Source: Bacteroidales bacterium UBA4116 (GTDB taxonomy: Bacteria > Bacteroidota > Bacteroidia > Bacteroidales > Tannerellaceae). Taken from it: a DNA stretch of 64,000 nucleotides. Position numbers and translations under genes: made by a program. Location of the stretch: positions 98,661 through 162,660 of the forward strand of contig DFXE01000010.1 in the NCBI GenBank assembly GCA_002381645.1. The letters run 5' to 3'. Positions 46,396-54,756 of the stretch are shown piece by piece. The notes below the pieces were generated by a model. It was not told the DNA's origin. It saw only the letters and a program-made list of their open reading frames with translations, and searched no databases. Position 1 is the stretch's first letter; each line of letters begins with the position of its first letter.

Positions 46396-46821
46396 ATGGG
46401 AAGGATAGTAGCCATTGATTACGGGCGAAAACGTTGCGGTATTGCTGTGACTGATAATTTGCAGCTGATTGCCAATGGACTAACAACTGTTTCAAGTGCA
46501 GAGTTGGTTAATTACCTTCGTGATTATAGTTCACGTGAGACGGTAGACTTATTTATTATAGGTTATCCTAAGCAAATGAATAACGAAGTATCTGAGAATA
46601 TGAAGTATATCGATGCTTTTGTTTCTCATCTCAAACGAATTATCCCTTATATTCCCATACAATATTATGACGAACGTTTCACTTCCCTATTAGCTCAAAA
46701 AGCTATGGTCGAAGGTGGAGTAAAGAAGAAAAAGAGACAGGATAAAGCATTAGTGGATGAGATTAGTGCTGTAATCATCCTGCAATCTTATTTGGAAAGT
46801 AAAAAAATATCTCATTTATAA
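46396..46821 (+). CDS. ruvX: Holliday junction resolvase-like / pre-16S rRNA nuclease YqgF
   Basis: A 141-residue RNase H-fold nuclease; the E. coli relative processes the 5' end of 16S rRNA. Motifs: AIDYGRKRCGIAVTD at the N-terminus with the first catalytic Asp, FIIGYPKQMN, YYDERFTS with the Glu, and DEISAVIILQSYL with the final Asp. It has the usual length. It is followed 4 bp later by def, a common pairing in Bacteroidota. The transcript may be leaderless. Confidence 0.93.
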   Translation: MGRIVAIDYGRKRCGIAVTDNLQLIANGLTTVSSAELVNYLRDYSSRETVDLFIIGYPKQMNNEVSENMKYIDAFVSHLKRIIPYIPIQYYDERFTSLLAQKAMVEGGVKKKKRQDKALVDEISAVIILQSYLESKKISHL

Positions 46822-46825
46822 TAAT

Positions 46826-47383
46826 ATGATTTTACCAGTATATTTATATGGTCATCCGGTGTTGAGGCAAAAAGCTGAAGATGTGCCACAAAATTATCCC
46901 GAACTAAAGCAGTTGGTAGCTAATATGTTTGACACTATGTATCATGCAGATGGTGTGGGTTTAGCGGCTCCACAGGTTGGTTTATCTATCTGCCTTTTGG
47001 TGATTGATGCGAGTCCTGTATCTGATAATTTTCCTGAATGTAAAGATTTTAAACGTGTAATGATAAATCCTCATATCGTGGAAAAAAGTGAGGAGGAGAT
47101 AAGCATTGAAGAAGGTTGTCTTAGTCTTCCGGGAATTCATGAAAAAGTAACACGGGCAGCTAAAATCCATATCAAGTATATGGATGAAAATTTTGAAGAG
47201 CAGGAGGAAACCGTTGAAGGCTTTGCGGCACGTATAGTACAGCATGAGTGTGAACATCTTGAAGGACATGTATTTATCGATAATATATCGCCGATCCGTA
47301 AGCAGTTGAACAAAGGAAAACTAAATAATATAATAAAAGGAACAGCAAGTTGCTCTTACAGAGTAAAGGCTGTGGGAAAATGA
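46826..47383 (+). CDS. def: peptide deformylase
   Basis: It removes the formyl group from the N-terminal Met of new proteins. A 185-residue metalloprotease-fold enzyme with all three motifs: GVGLAAPQVG, EEGCLSLPG with the metal Cys, and QHECEHLEGH with the HExxH pair of His and the Glu. Full length. It follows ruvX by 4 bp. Confidence 0.97.
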   Translation: MILPVYLYGHPVLRQKAEDVPQNYPELKQLVANMFDTMYHADGVGLAAPQVGLSICLLVIDASPVSDNFPECKDFKRVMINPHIVEKSEEEISIEEGCLSLPGIHEKVTRAAKIHIKYMDENFEEQEETVEGFAARIVQHECEHLEGHVFIDNISPIRKQLNKGKLNNIIKGTASCSYRVKAVGK

Positions 47384-47407
47384 TTAAAACCCAATAAATC
47401 AATCTTT

Positions 47408-48955
47408 ATGACAGATTTAAACAAAAACATTCAGGCTCTACGCGAAAGAAAAGCGGTCGTTGAGAAGGGCGGGGGAGAAGCGGCTATTGAGAAACAAGTA
47501 GCTATGGGTAAGCTTACTGCCCGCGAACGTATTCTTCTACTTTTAGATCCTAATTCTTTTCATGAATACGACATGTTTGTAAAACATGATGGTCGTGATT
47601 TTGGAATGGATAAAAAAGACTTTCCCGGTGACGGAGTTGTTACGGGTACCGGTACTATTTTCGGAGCCCCGGTTTGTATTTATGCTCAGGATTTTACAGT
47701 TGCGGGAGGGTCTTTAGGACTTCAGCACGCTCGCAAAATTACAAAGATCATGGATCATGCCTTGAAAATGAAGTGCCCTATAATAGGTATAAACGACTCG
47801 GGTGGTGCGCGTATACAGGAAGGTGTTCAGGCATTAGCAGGATATGGAGAAATTTTTTATCGTAATACAATATCATCGGGAGTCATTCCGCAGATTTCAC
47901 TTATATTAGGACCCTGTGCGGGAGGCGCAGTTTATTCTCCGGCATTGACTGATTTTGTATTTGTAGTTGAGAATATTTCTAAAATGTTCATAACCGGCCC
48001 GAATGTAATTAAAACGGTATTAGGTGAAGATATTTCAATGGAGGACTTGGGAGGTGCCCGTGTTCACGCTGAGATAACCGGGAATGCTCATTTTTATGCA
48101 AAGAGCGAACTTGAATGCTTCGACCAAATCAAACGACTTGTGAGCTTTATACCTTGGAATAATTCAAGAAAGGCCAAGTCGATTGAACCGAAAGAGCCCA
48201 GTACTAAACTTAATATTGAGAATGTAATACCTTCCGATCCGAAATTACCTTACGACGTACGCGATATTATTAAATGTATAGTAGATGATTCCGATTTTCT
48301 TGAAATACAGGAGTTATGGGCTGCAAATATAGTTATAGGTTTTGGACGTATGGGTGGTGAGACCATAGGATTTGTTGCCAATCAACCTATGGTTTTAGCA
48401 GGAGTACTGGATTGTGATAGTTCTGATAAAGCAGCTCGTTTTATCCGTTTCTGTGACTCTTTCAATATCCCTATTATTACTTTAGAGGATATGCCTGGCT
48501 ATTTGCCGGGAGTAGATCAGGAACATGCAGGTGTGATCCGTCATGGGGCAAAAGTTCTGTACGCATATTCAGAAGCAACTGTTCCTAAGATCACGGTCAT
48601 ATTACGTAAGGCATATGGTGGTGGTTATATAGCTATGAACTCCCGTCATTTGGGTGCAGACTTTATGTTTGCATGGCCAAGTGCTGAGATTGCTGTTATG
48701 GGACCTGAAGGCGCAGCGAATATTATTTTCAGGAAAGAAATAATGGAAGCTGAAGATCAGGATGCGGTCCGCCAGCAAAAGGTCAGGGAATATATTGAAA
48801 AGTTCGCTAATCCGTATGTTGCAGCTTCAAAAGGATTTATAGATTCTGTAATTGAACCAAAGGAAACACGGTCGTTATTGCTTCATGCCTTGAAGCTTTC
48901 TGTATTAAAGGAAGAAAACAGGCCTGCTAAAAAGCATGGTATCCCTCCGTTTTAA
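47408..48955 (+). CDS. acyl-CoA carboxyltransferase / methylmalonyl-CoA decarboxylase alpha-type subunit
   Basis: A 515-residue carboxyltransferase of the PccB/MmdA family, paralogous to the protein at 27622-29166. Motifs: LTARERILLLL, NDSGGARIQEGVQALAGY, GPCAGGAVYSPALTDFVF, PGYLPGVDQEHAGVIRHGAK and KAYGGGYIAM, with a typical C-terminus. Here it is paired with a separate 108-residue biotin carrier 28 bp downstream but with no biotin carboxylase, so it either shares the carboxylase encoded at 25996-27507 or works as a decarboxylase/transcarboxylase with partners elsewhere. The substrate (propionyl- or methylmalonyl-CoA) is inferred. Confidence 0.9.
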   Translation: MTDLNKNIQALRERKAVVEKGGGEAAIEKQVAMGKLTARERILLLLDPNSFHEYDMFVKHDGRDFGMDKKDFPGDGVVTGTGTIFGAPVCIYAQDFTVAGGSLGLQHARKITKIMDHALKMKCPIIGINDSGGARIQEGVQALAGYGEIFYRNTISSGVIPQISLILGPCAGGAVYSPALTDFVFVVENISKMFITGPNVIKTVLGEDISMEDLGGARVHAEITGNAHFYAKSELECFDQIKRLVSFIPWNNSRKAKSIEPKEPSTKLNIENVIPSDPKLPYDVRDIIKCIVDDSDFLEIQELWAANIVIGFGRMGGETIGFVANQPMVLAGVLDCDSSDKAARFIRFCDSFNIPIITLEDMPGYLPGVDQEHAGVIRHGAKVLYAYSEATVPKITVILRKAYGGGYIAMNSRHLGADFMFAWPSAEIAVMGPEGAANIIFRKEIMEAEDQDAVRQQKVREYIEKFANPYVAASKGFIDSVIEPKETRSLLLHALKLSVLKEENRPAKKHGIPPF

Positions 48956-48983
48956 TCAAGTATTTTAATAATATACTAGAAAT

Positions 48984-49310
48984 ATGGAAACAAACAATAA
49001 TGAGCTGGTCGACTTTGTTGTCACGGCACGAAAATATAAAACATTTCTTACTAAGAAATACAAAAACCGTCCGGTATGGCATAAACACGCAGAAGGTGAA
49101 ATATATTCTACATTGCCGGGTACTGTTATGCAGATTGAGGTGAAGGAAGGACAAAAAATTAAAGAAGGAGAATTATTGTTAATACATGAAGCAATGAAAA
49201 TGTTAAATCGTATTGTTTCTCCTGTAACAGGCTGTATAAAGCATATATACATAGAAGAAGGTGACAAAATCGGTAAAGATCATTTGATGATAAAAATAGA
49301 GCCGAAGTAA
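48984..49310 (+). CDS. biotin/lipoyl carrier protein
   Basis: A 108-residue biotin carrier. The C-terminal ~70 residues form a biotinyl domain with LLLIHEAMKMLNRI; the Lys in EAMKM is the biotin site, and SPVTGCIKHIYIEEGDKIG follows. The N-terminal ~35 residues are basic (ARKYKTFLTKKYKNRPVWHK) and unlike the carrier of the other operon. It lies 28 bp after its carboxyltransferase, so the two are co-transcribed. Confidence 0.9.
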   Translation: METNNNELVDFVVTARKYKTFLTKKYKNRPVWHKHAEGEIYSTLPGTVMQIEVKEGQKIKEGELLLIHEAMKMLNRIVSPVTGCIKHIYIEEGDKIGKDHLMIKIEPK

Positions 49311-49321
49311 GATAAATTACT

Positions 49322-49329
49322 TATTTTTG
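49322..49329 (+). promoter_or_regulatory. -7 promoter box of the TPR gene
   Basis: TATTTTTG matches TAnnTTTG, 22 bp before the ATG at 49352. Confidence 0.5.
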
Positions 49330-49351
49330 CCTTTCAATCATTTTATACCAA

Positions 49352-51445
49352 ATGAAGAAGGCAATATTCTCAATAATATTATCCCTCTGTTCACTATCGA
49401 TATTTGCGCAGATTAATACAGACAGAGTACTTATGATAGGACGTAATGCTTTATATTTTGAAGATTATGTCCTATCAATTCAATATTTTAATCAAGTAAT
49501 TAAAGCCAAGCCCTGGTTGGCAGAACCCTATTTTTACAGGGCTGTCGCTAAAATAAACCTTGACGACTACCAGGGTGCCGAAGAAGACTGTTCATTGTGT
49601 CTTCAACGGAACCCTTTTTTAGTACAGGCCTATTTTGCCAGGGGAATAGCGCGTCAGAGTCAGGACAATTATGAAGGTGCGATTGATGATTATAATAAAG
49701 GATTAGAATTCAGGCCTGAAGACAGGCAGATGCTTGTTAATAAAGCAGTAGCTTATATTCAGAAAAATGATTTTGACGGTGCGGAAGTCGTATTCAATGA
49801 TTTAATGAAAGCTCATCCCAATTATTCGATGAATTATCTTACCAGGGGAGCTATGTATTTAGAGAAAGGCGATACTACTCAAGCCTTGCAGGATTATAAC
49901 AAAGCTATTGAATTAGACCCTTATTATGCTCCAGCTTATGGTAACAGGGCCATTCTTCACTATCAGCAGAATGACCTGAATGATGCTTTATCTGACTTAA
50001 ATGAAGCTATCCGGTTAAATACTAGGGAAAGCGGTTTTTATATAAATCGTGGTCTTGTTCGTTATCAGATGAATGATTTGCGTGGAGCAATGGCGGATTA
50101 TGATCAGGTGATCAGTTGGGATAGCCGGAATCTGATAGCCCGTTTCAACCGTGGGCTTTTACGGTTCCAGGTAGGTGACAATAACCGTGCTATTGAAGAC
50201 TTTGATGTAGTCATTGAAGAGGAGCCAGACAATTATATGGCTTACTATAACCGCGCTTTGCTCCGTTATGAAACCGGAGATTATGCGGGAGCTGTTCAAG
50301 ATTTTGATGTCGTTCTCAATCAATACCCCAATTTTATTCCTGGCTATTACAGCCGTTCTGAAGCCAAGAGGAAGATGCGTGATAATGCAGGGGCGGATCG
50401 TGATTACTGGAAAGCCTTCGAAATTGAAGAAAAACTTACTAAAGAACGTCAGGCAGGTGTGTTGGGTAGTTCCTCATCTACTACAGCAAATGAACCGGCG
50501 GATGCTAATACACGTGAACAATCTGACAAGAACATAGATAAATTTAATCGTTTGGTTGTATATGATAAAGAAGAAGTAAGAAAAAGTAAATATCAAAGTG
50601 ATGTAAGAGGCAGAGTGCAGGATCGGAATGTAAGAGTTGATCTCGAACCTTTATTTGTTTTGACATATTATGAAAAAGCAGATCAGGTCAAGAAGATAGT
50701 ATATTATGATAAAATGGTTGAAGATTTTAATAATCAAATGGTATTCCCTCGTAAATTACGTTTAACCAATCAAGAAGCTCCTTTAACTGAAGACCAGATA
50801 GCTGCACATTTCACTTCAATAAACGATTATTCCTCACGTATGGCTCAACAACCGAATGATGCAAATGCTTATTTTGGACGAGGTATTGATTTTATGCTGG
50901 TACAGGATTTTTCTGAAGCCTTGAAAGATTTTACTAAGGTAGTGGAGATCGATCCTGATTTTGTTATGGCCTATTTTAATAGGGCTGTAGTGAGGTATAA
51001 ACAATTAGAGTATACTATGTCGCAGCTGACAGAAGAAGCCAGTAATATATCTGTTATGAGTATGAATCTTCAGACAGGTAAGCTTAATGCTTCTCCATCA
51101 TTAAATGATGTAAATGCTACAAAAATAAAGGACAATAGCCGAGCTTATGAACATGAACAGATTGTTCGTGATTATGATACAGTGATAAAACTGAATCCAG
51201 ATTTTGTATATGCTTATTTTAATCGAGGTAATTTACGATGTGCACAACGTGATTTCCGCGCTGCAATTCTTGATTACGATGAAGCTATTCAGCGTGATCC
51301 AGATTTTGCCGAGGCTTATTTTAACCGTGGATTGGCTAGGCTTTCGCAGGGTGATGCTAACAGGGGAATTGCAGACTTAAGCAAAGCTGGTGAATTGGGA
51401 ATAATTAATGCATATAGTATAATAAAACGAATGACAAGTAATTAA
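49352..51445 (+). CDS. exported TPR-repeat protein
   Basis: A 697-residue periplasmic protein of tandem tetratricopeptide repeats. A signal peptide (MKKAIFSIILSLCSLSIFAQ) is cut near AQI. At least ten 34-residue TPRs follow in the first half (patterns such as AIDDYNKGLEFRPEDRQML, ALQDYNKAIELDPYYAPAYG), then a Ser/Thr-rich and charged linker (about 370-470), then a second TPR block (ALKDFTKVVEIDPDFVMAYF, AILDYDEAIQRDPDFAEAYF). It has no catalytic domain. Such proteins act as scaffolds; the partner is unknown. It probably has its own promoter (49322-49329). Confidence 0.88.
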   Translation: MKKAIFSIILSLCSLSIFAQINTDRVLMIGRNALYFEDYVLSIQYFNQVIKAKPWLAEPYFYRAVAKINLDDYQGAEEDCSLCLQRNPFLVQAYFARGIARQSQDNYEGAIDDYNKGLEFRPEDRQMLVNKAVAYIQKNDFDGAEVVFNDLMKAHPNYSMNYLTRGAMYLEKGDTTQALQDYNKAIELDPYYAPAYGNRAILHYQQNDLNDALSDLNEAIRLNTRESGFYINRGLVRYQMNDLRGAMADYDQVISWDSRNLIARFNRGLLRFQVGDNNRAIEDFDVVIEEEPDNYMAYYNRALLRYETGDYAGAVQDFDVVLNQYPNFIPGYYSRSEAKRKMRDNAGADRDYWKAFEIEEKLTKERQAGVLGSSSSTTANEPADANTREQSDKNIDKFNRLVVYDKEEVRKSKYQSDVRGRVQDRNVRVDLEPLFVLTYYEKADQVKKIVYYDKMVEDFNNQMVFPRKLRLTNQEAPLTEDQIAAHFTSINDYSSRMAQQPNDANAYFGRGIDFMLVQDFSEALKDFTKVVEIDPDFVMAYFNRAVVRYKQLEYTMSQLTEEASNISVMSMNLQTGKLNASPSLNDVNATKIKDNSRAYEHEQIVRDYDTVIKLNPDFVYAYFNRGNLRCAQRDFRAAILDYDEAIQRDPDFAEAYFNRGLARLSQGDANRGIADLSKAGELGIINAYSIIKRMTSN

Positions 51446-52141
51446 CAGAATAGAAAAGTATGAGGTAAAAAAACAAAAAGGGATACTTTCACAAGCAACC
51501 CTCCTTTTGAGACTAACCTTTTGTTAACTATTTATTCTAATTCGTGTTGTGTAAATATAACAGATATTTCAATAGATTGTTTTATAATAATGCCAAATTA
51601 ATATATTTTTAGGAATAGCAGTTCCCTTTATGAAAAGTTTTACCTGTTTATATACAGGAAGTTAATTGATTTATTGAATACATTCGAAATTTCCAATTTT
51701 ATTTTTATTTAATATTTCAAAATTTGCATTTTTCATGTATCATGATGAATAAGATCTAATTAACTCAGGGCAGAAATTATATAAGTTCAGATTTTCTCAA
51801 TATTTATCTTTTTACATATGAATGTTTATCATAGATTATTTTTATCTCACCATATAGGTAACATAATATCTGATGACAGCGGAAATGATCTGAATTAATG
51901 CTGTAAGAAATATAAAAAGAGAAATCCTTTAGATATTATTACATTTTCTTTGATCATTAAACCTTTTTTATTTTATAGAGTCTCTATTTCTGAACTGTTA
52001 CATATAATAGTATGGATTGATATTTTTATCAATGAGTTATTATACATTGCGATCTATTACATTTTGGACATATCCCATTATCTTTTATAAAAATTAGTTA
52101 TCTTTGTTTTACTAATGATCATCTTAAACCAATAAGTTACA
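51446..52141. other. 696-bp AT-rich gap with no gene
   Basis: No supported reading frame, tRNA or long repeat is seen between the TPR gene and the DUF362 gene. A small hairpin CCTGT-TTATAT-ACAGG lies at about 51643-51658 and the promoter box of the next gene at 52099-52106. Confidence 0.5.
52099..52106 (+). promoter_or_regulatory. -7 promoter box of the DUF362 gene
   Basis: TATCTTTG matches TAnnTTTG, 35 bp before the ATG at 52142. No -33 TTTG at the standard spacing. Confidence 0.5.
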
Positions 52142-53074
52142 ATGAAACGTCGTGAATTCTTAAAGACCAGCATGGTAGCGGGCGCTGCCCTTACCTTCAA
52201 TTTTGATGGATTACAGGCTGCTTTATCCTCAAATTCAATGGCAGTACAGACTGCTCCTGATTTGGTGGCAGTTATGGGTGGTGAACCTGAGGCAATGCTT
52301 GATAAAGCATTGGAAACTCTGGGTGGAATGGGCAAATATATTAAAAGAGGACAAAAGGTTGTAATAAAGCCTAATATTGGTTGGGACCGTACTCCTGAAC
52401 TGGCAGGAAACACAAATCCTGAACTGATAAAAGCATTAGTAAAAAGATGTTTAGATGCCGGTGCATCAAAAGTAACAGTATTTGACCACACATGCGATAA
52501 CTGGCAGAAATGTTATGACTCGAGCGGTATAGCTAAAGCTGCGAGAGAAGCTGGCGCCCTAGTCGTTCCTGCAAATGATGAAAAATATTATAAAGAAGTA
52601 TCCATACCGAAAGGGATAAACATAAAAAACGCTAAAATTCATGAAGCTTTACTAGAAGCTGATGCCTGGCTAAATGTACCTATATTAAAAAATCATGGTG
52701 GAGCCAAATTATCTTGTGCTATGAAAAACTATATGGGAATTGTCTGGGATCGTCGTTTTTTTCATAGTAATGATTTACAACAATGTATTGCAGATATTTG
52801 TACATGGGAAAAGAAACCGGTTCTTAATATAGTGGATGCCTACCGTATGATGCACCAGAACGGTCCTCAAGGAAAGAGCGCAGCAGATGTTGCTACTATC
52901 AAATCATTACTTATATCTCCTAATATTGTAGAAATTGATACTGCCGCTTTGGGCTTATTTAATCAGGTTAAGAAATTAGATATGGAAGCTGTCGGGCATA
53001 TCGGCAAAGGTCAATCGCTGAAACTCGGATCAACTGATTTAAGTAAGATAAACATCAAACGTATCAAGATATAA
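52142..53074 (+). CDS. Tat-exported DUF362 protein
   Basis: A 310-residue protein of the DUF362 family with a twin-arginine signal (MKRREFLKTSMVAGAALTF, Arg-Arg at 3-4), so it is probably folded with a cofactor before export to the periplasm. The core carries VVIKPNIGWDR, VTVFDHTCDNW, WLNVPILKNHGGAKLSCAMK and NYMGIVWDR, typical of DUF362. Unlike many relatives it lacks a C-terminal ferredoxin domain; the iron-sulphur part may be supplied by the polyferredoxin 3 bp downstream, which is surely co-transcribed. Function of DUF362 is not established. Confidence 0.9.
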   Translation: MKRREFLKTSMVAGAALTFNFDGLQAALSSNSMAVQTAPDLVAVMGGEPEAMLDKALETLGGMGKYIKRGQKVVIKPNIGWDRTPELAGNTNPELIKALVKRCLDAGASKVTVFDHTCDNWQKCYDSSGIAKAAREAGALVVPANDEKYYKEVSIPKGINIKNAKIHEALLEADAWLNVPILKNHGGAKLSCAMKNYMGIVWDRRFFHSNDLQQCIADICTWEKKPVLNIVDAYRMMHQNGPQGKSAADVATIKSLLISPNIVEIDTAALGLFNQVKKLDMEAVGHIGKGQSLKLGSTDLSKINIKRIKI

Positions 53075-53077
53075 TAA

Positions 53078-54658
53078 ATGAAGAAACAGACTAATTATAT
53101 GAAGGGATTGCGGGTGTTACTTGCAATCCTCTTTTTCATTCCTATTCTGATTTATTTCCTTGACTTTACTGGTAAACTCCCTAATTCATTGCATACATTA
53201 TTGCATTTTCAAATTGTTCCGGCTATTTTAAGCGGAGCTGTTGCTATTATTGTATTTCAATTAATTCTGGTTTTACTCTTCGGTAGGATTTATTGCTCAG
53301 TTATATGTCCTGCAGGAGTTTTTCAAGATATAATTAACCGGCTTTTTTCTTTGGGGAAAAAAAAGAAAAAAGGTAGCAGAAGGTTTTTTTATCGTAAACC
53401 TTTAAATATGTTCAGGTATTTGTTATTAGTGATTACTATTCTTTTGGCTCTTTTTAGTATAACAGAACTTATACTATGGCTAGACCCTTACAGTAATTTC
53501 GGGCGTATCGCCACAAATTTATTTCGTCCGGTTATTATCTGGGGAAATAATATTTTGGCGGATTGGTTAATGAGTTTCGACAATTATTCGCTTTACCATG
53601 TTACCATTAAAACAGTAGCAGTATCGGGATTAATAGCTGGAATAATCGCTCTGCTTACTTTTACCTTTATGGTAATATTTCGCGGACGTTTGTTCTGCAA
53701 TACTTTATGCCCTGTTGGTGCATTATTGAGTATTTTTTCACGTTATTCATTTTTCCGTATTTCTTTTGATGGTTCTGTTTGTAATTCATGTGGTAATTGT
53801 GAACGTACATGTAAAGCAGAAGCTATTGATAGTAAAGGGATGATAGTCGACACATCGCGATGTGTAACCTGTTTTAATTGTACAAGTTCCTGTATAAAAG
53901 GAGCATTGCAATATCGTTTTAAGCCTTTTTATAAAAAGGGAGAATCTATTGAAGTTGTGTCTCCCGTTATGCAAGAACAAAGTGTTGTAAAGAGCCGGCG
54001 TTCATTTCTTACTATAGGTGCAACCATAGCGGTTTCTTTACCTGTTGTTTACTCTATTGCTAAAAATGCCCAGGATAACGGCACACTATCTACAAGTGAA
54101 GACTGGGGTCCCGTTACGCCTCCCGGATCTGTAAACCTTGAACGGTTTAAAGATAAATGTACTGGCTGCCACATTTGTGTAGTTAAATGTCCAAGTCAAG
54201 TATTGAAACCTGCAGGTTTAGAATATGGTTTTAGTTATATGCTTCGCCCATACGTTTCTTATCGGTCGAACTACTGTAACTATGAATGTACAATTTGTGC
54301 GGATGTTTGCCCTGTTCACGCTATAAAGCCGTTAACTGTAGAAGAAAAGAAGATAACACAGGTAGGTGTGGCAACTTTTGTTATCGACCGCTGTATTGTT
54401 TATACGGAAGGAACCGACTGTGGAGCTTGTTCGGAACATTGTCCTACACAAGCTGTACATATGGTTCCGTATGAAGGCACATTGACTATACCAAAAGTTG
54501 AACCCGAGTTATGCATAGGATGTGGAGGTTGCGAATCTATTTGTCCTGTGAATCCATATCGTGCTATTCTTATTAAACCAAACAAAGTTCATAAACATGC
54601 CGAGTTACCACCAGAAGAAGAAGTACAGGAATTTAAGATTGATGGTTTTGGATTCTGA
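53078..54658 (+). CDS. membrane polyferredoxin resembling a NapH-NapG fusion
   Basis: A 526-residue iron-sulphur membrane protein. The N-terminal half has about four to five transmembrane segments with the NapH-type cytoplasmic Cys motifs YCSVICPAGVF and FCNTLCPVGALL, then two 4Fe-4S sets (CNSCGNCERTCKAEA, CVTCFNCTSSC). At about residue 305 a twin-arginine-like motif and hydrophobic segment follow (KSRRSFLTIGATIAVSLP), and then four more clusters (CTGCHICVVKCP, CNYECTICADVCP, CGACSEHCP, CIGCGGCESICPVNPY) like NapG. In E. coli, NapH and NapG pass electrons from quinol to the periplasm. Here the acceptor may be the DUF362 protein; that is inference. No nitrate reductase genes are nearby. Confidence 0.88.
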   Translation: MKKQTNYMKGLRVLLAILFFIPILIYFLDFTGKLPNSLHTLLHFQIVPAILSGAVAIIVFQLILVLLFGRIYCSVICPAGVFQDIINRLFSLGKKKKKGSRRFFYRKPLNMFRYLLLVITILLALFSITELILWLDPYSNFGRIATNLFRPVIIWGNNILADWLMSFDNYSLYHVTIKTVAVSGLIAGIIALLTFTFMVIFRGRLFCNTLCPVGALLSIFSRYSFFRISFDGSVCNSCGNCERTCKAEAIDSKGMIVDTSRCVTCFNCTSSCIKGALQYRFKPFYKKGESIEVVSPVMQEQSVVKSRRSFLTIGATIAVSLPVVYSIAKNAQDNGTLSTSEDWGPVTPPGSVNLERFKDKCTGCHICVVKCPSQVLKPAGLEYGFSYMLRPYVSYRSNYCNYECTICADVCPVHAIKPLTVEEKKITQVGVATFVIDRCIVYTEGTDCGACSEHCPTQAVHMVPYEGTLTIPKVEPELCIGCGGCESICPVNPYRAILIKPNKVHKHAELPPEEEVQEFKIDGFGF

Positions 54659-54680
54659 AAAATTTAAAGATTGATGAACT

Positions 54681-54711
54681 AAAACGGGGAAATAGGATAT
54701 TTTCCCGTTTT
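54681..54711 (+). terminator. terminator after the polyferredoxin gene
   Basis: AAAACGGG (54681-54688) pairs with CCCGTTTT (54704-54711), extended by four further pairs including a G-U pair. It lies 22 bp after the stop codon. Confidence 0.7.
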
Positions 54712-54744
54712 GTATGCTGTATTCAATGATCTGCTCAATTATAT

Positions 54745-54752
54745 TATCTTTG
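54745..54752 (+). promoter_or_regulatory. -7 promoter box directly before tgt ATG
   Basis: TATCTTTG matches TAnnTTTG and ends 4 bases before the ATG at 54757, so the transcript is expected to be leaderless. No -33 TTTG at standard spacing. Confidence 0.6.
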
Positions 54753-54756
54753 TACT

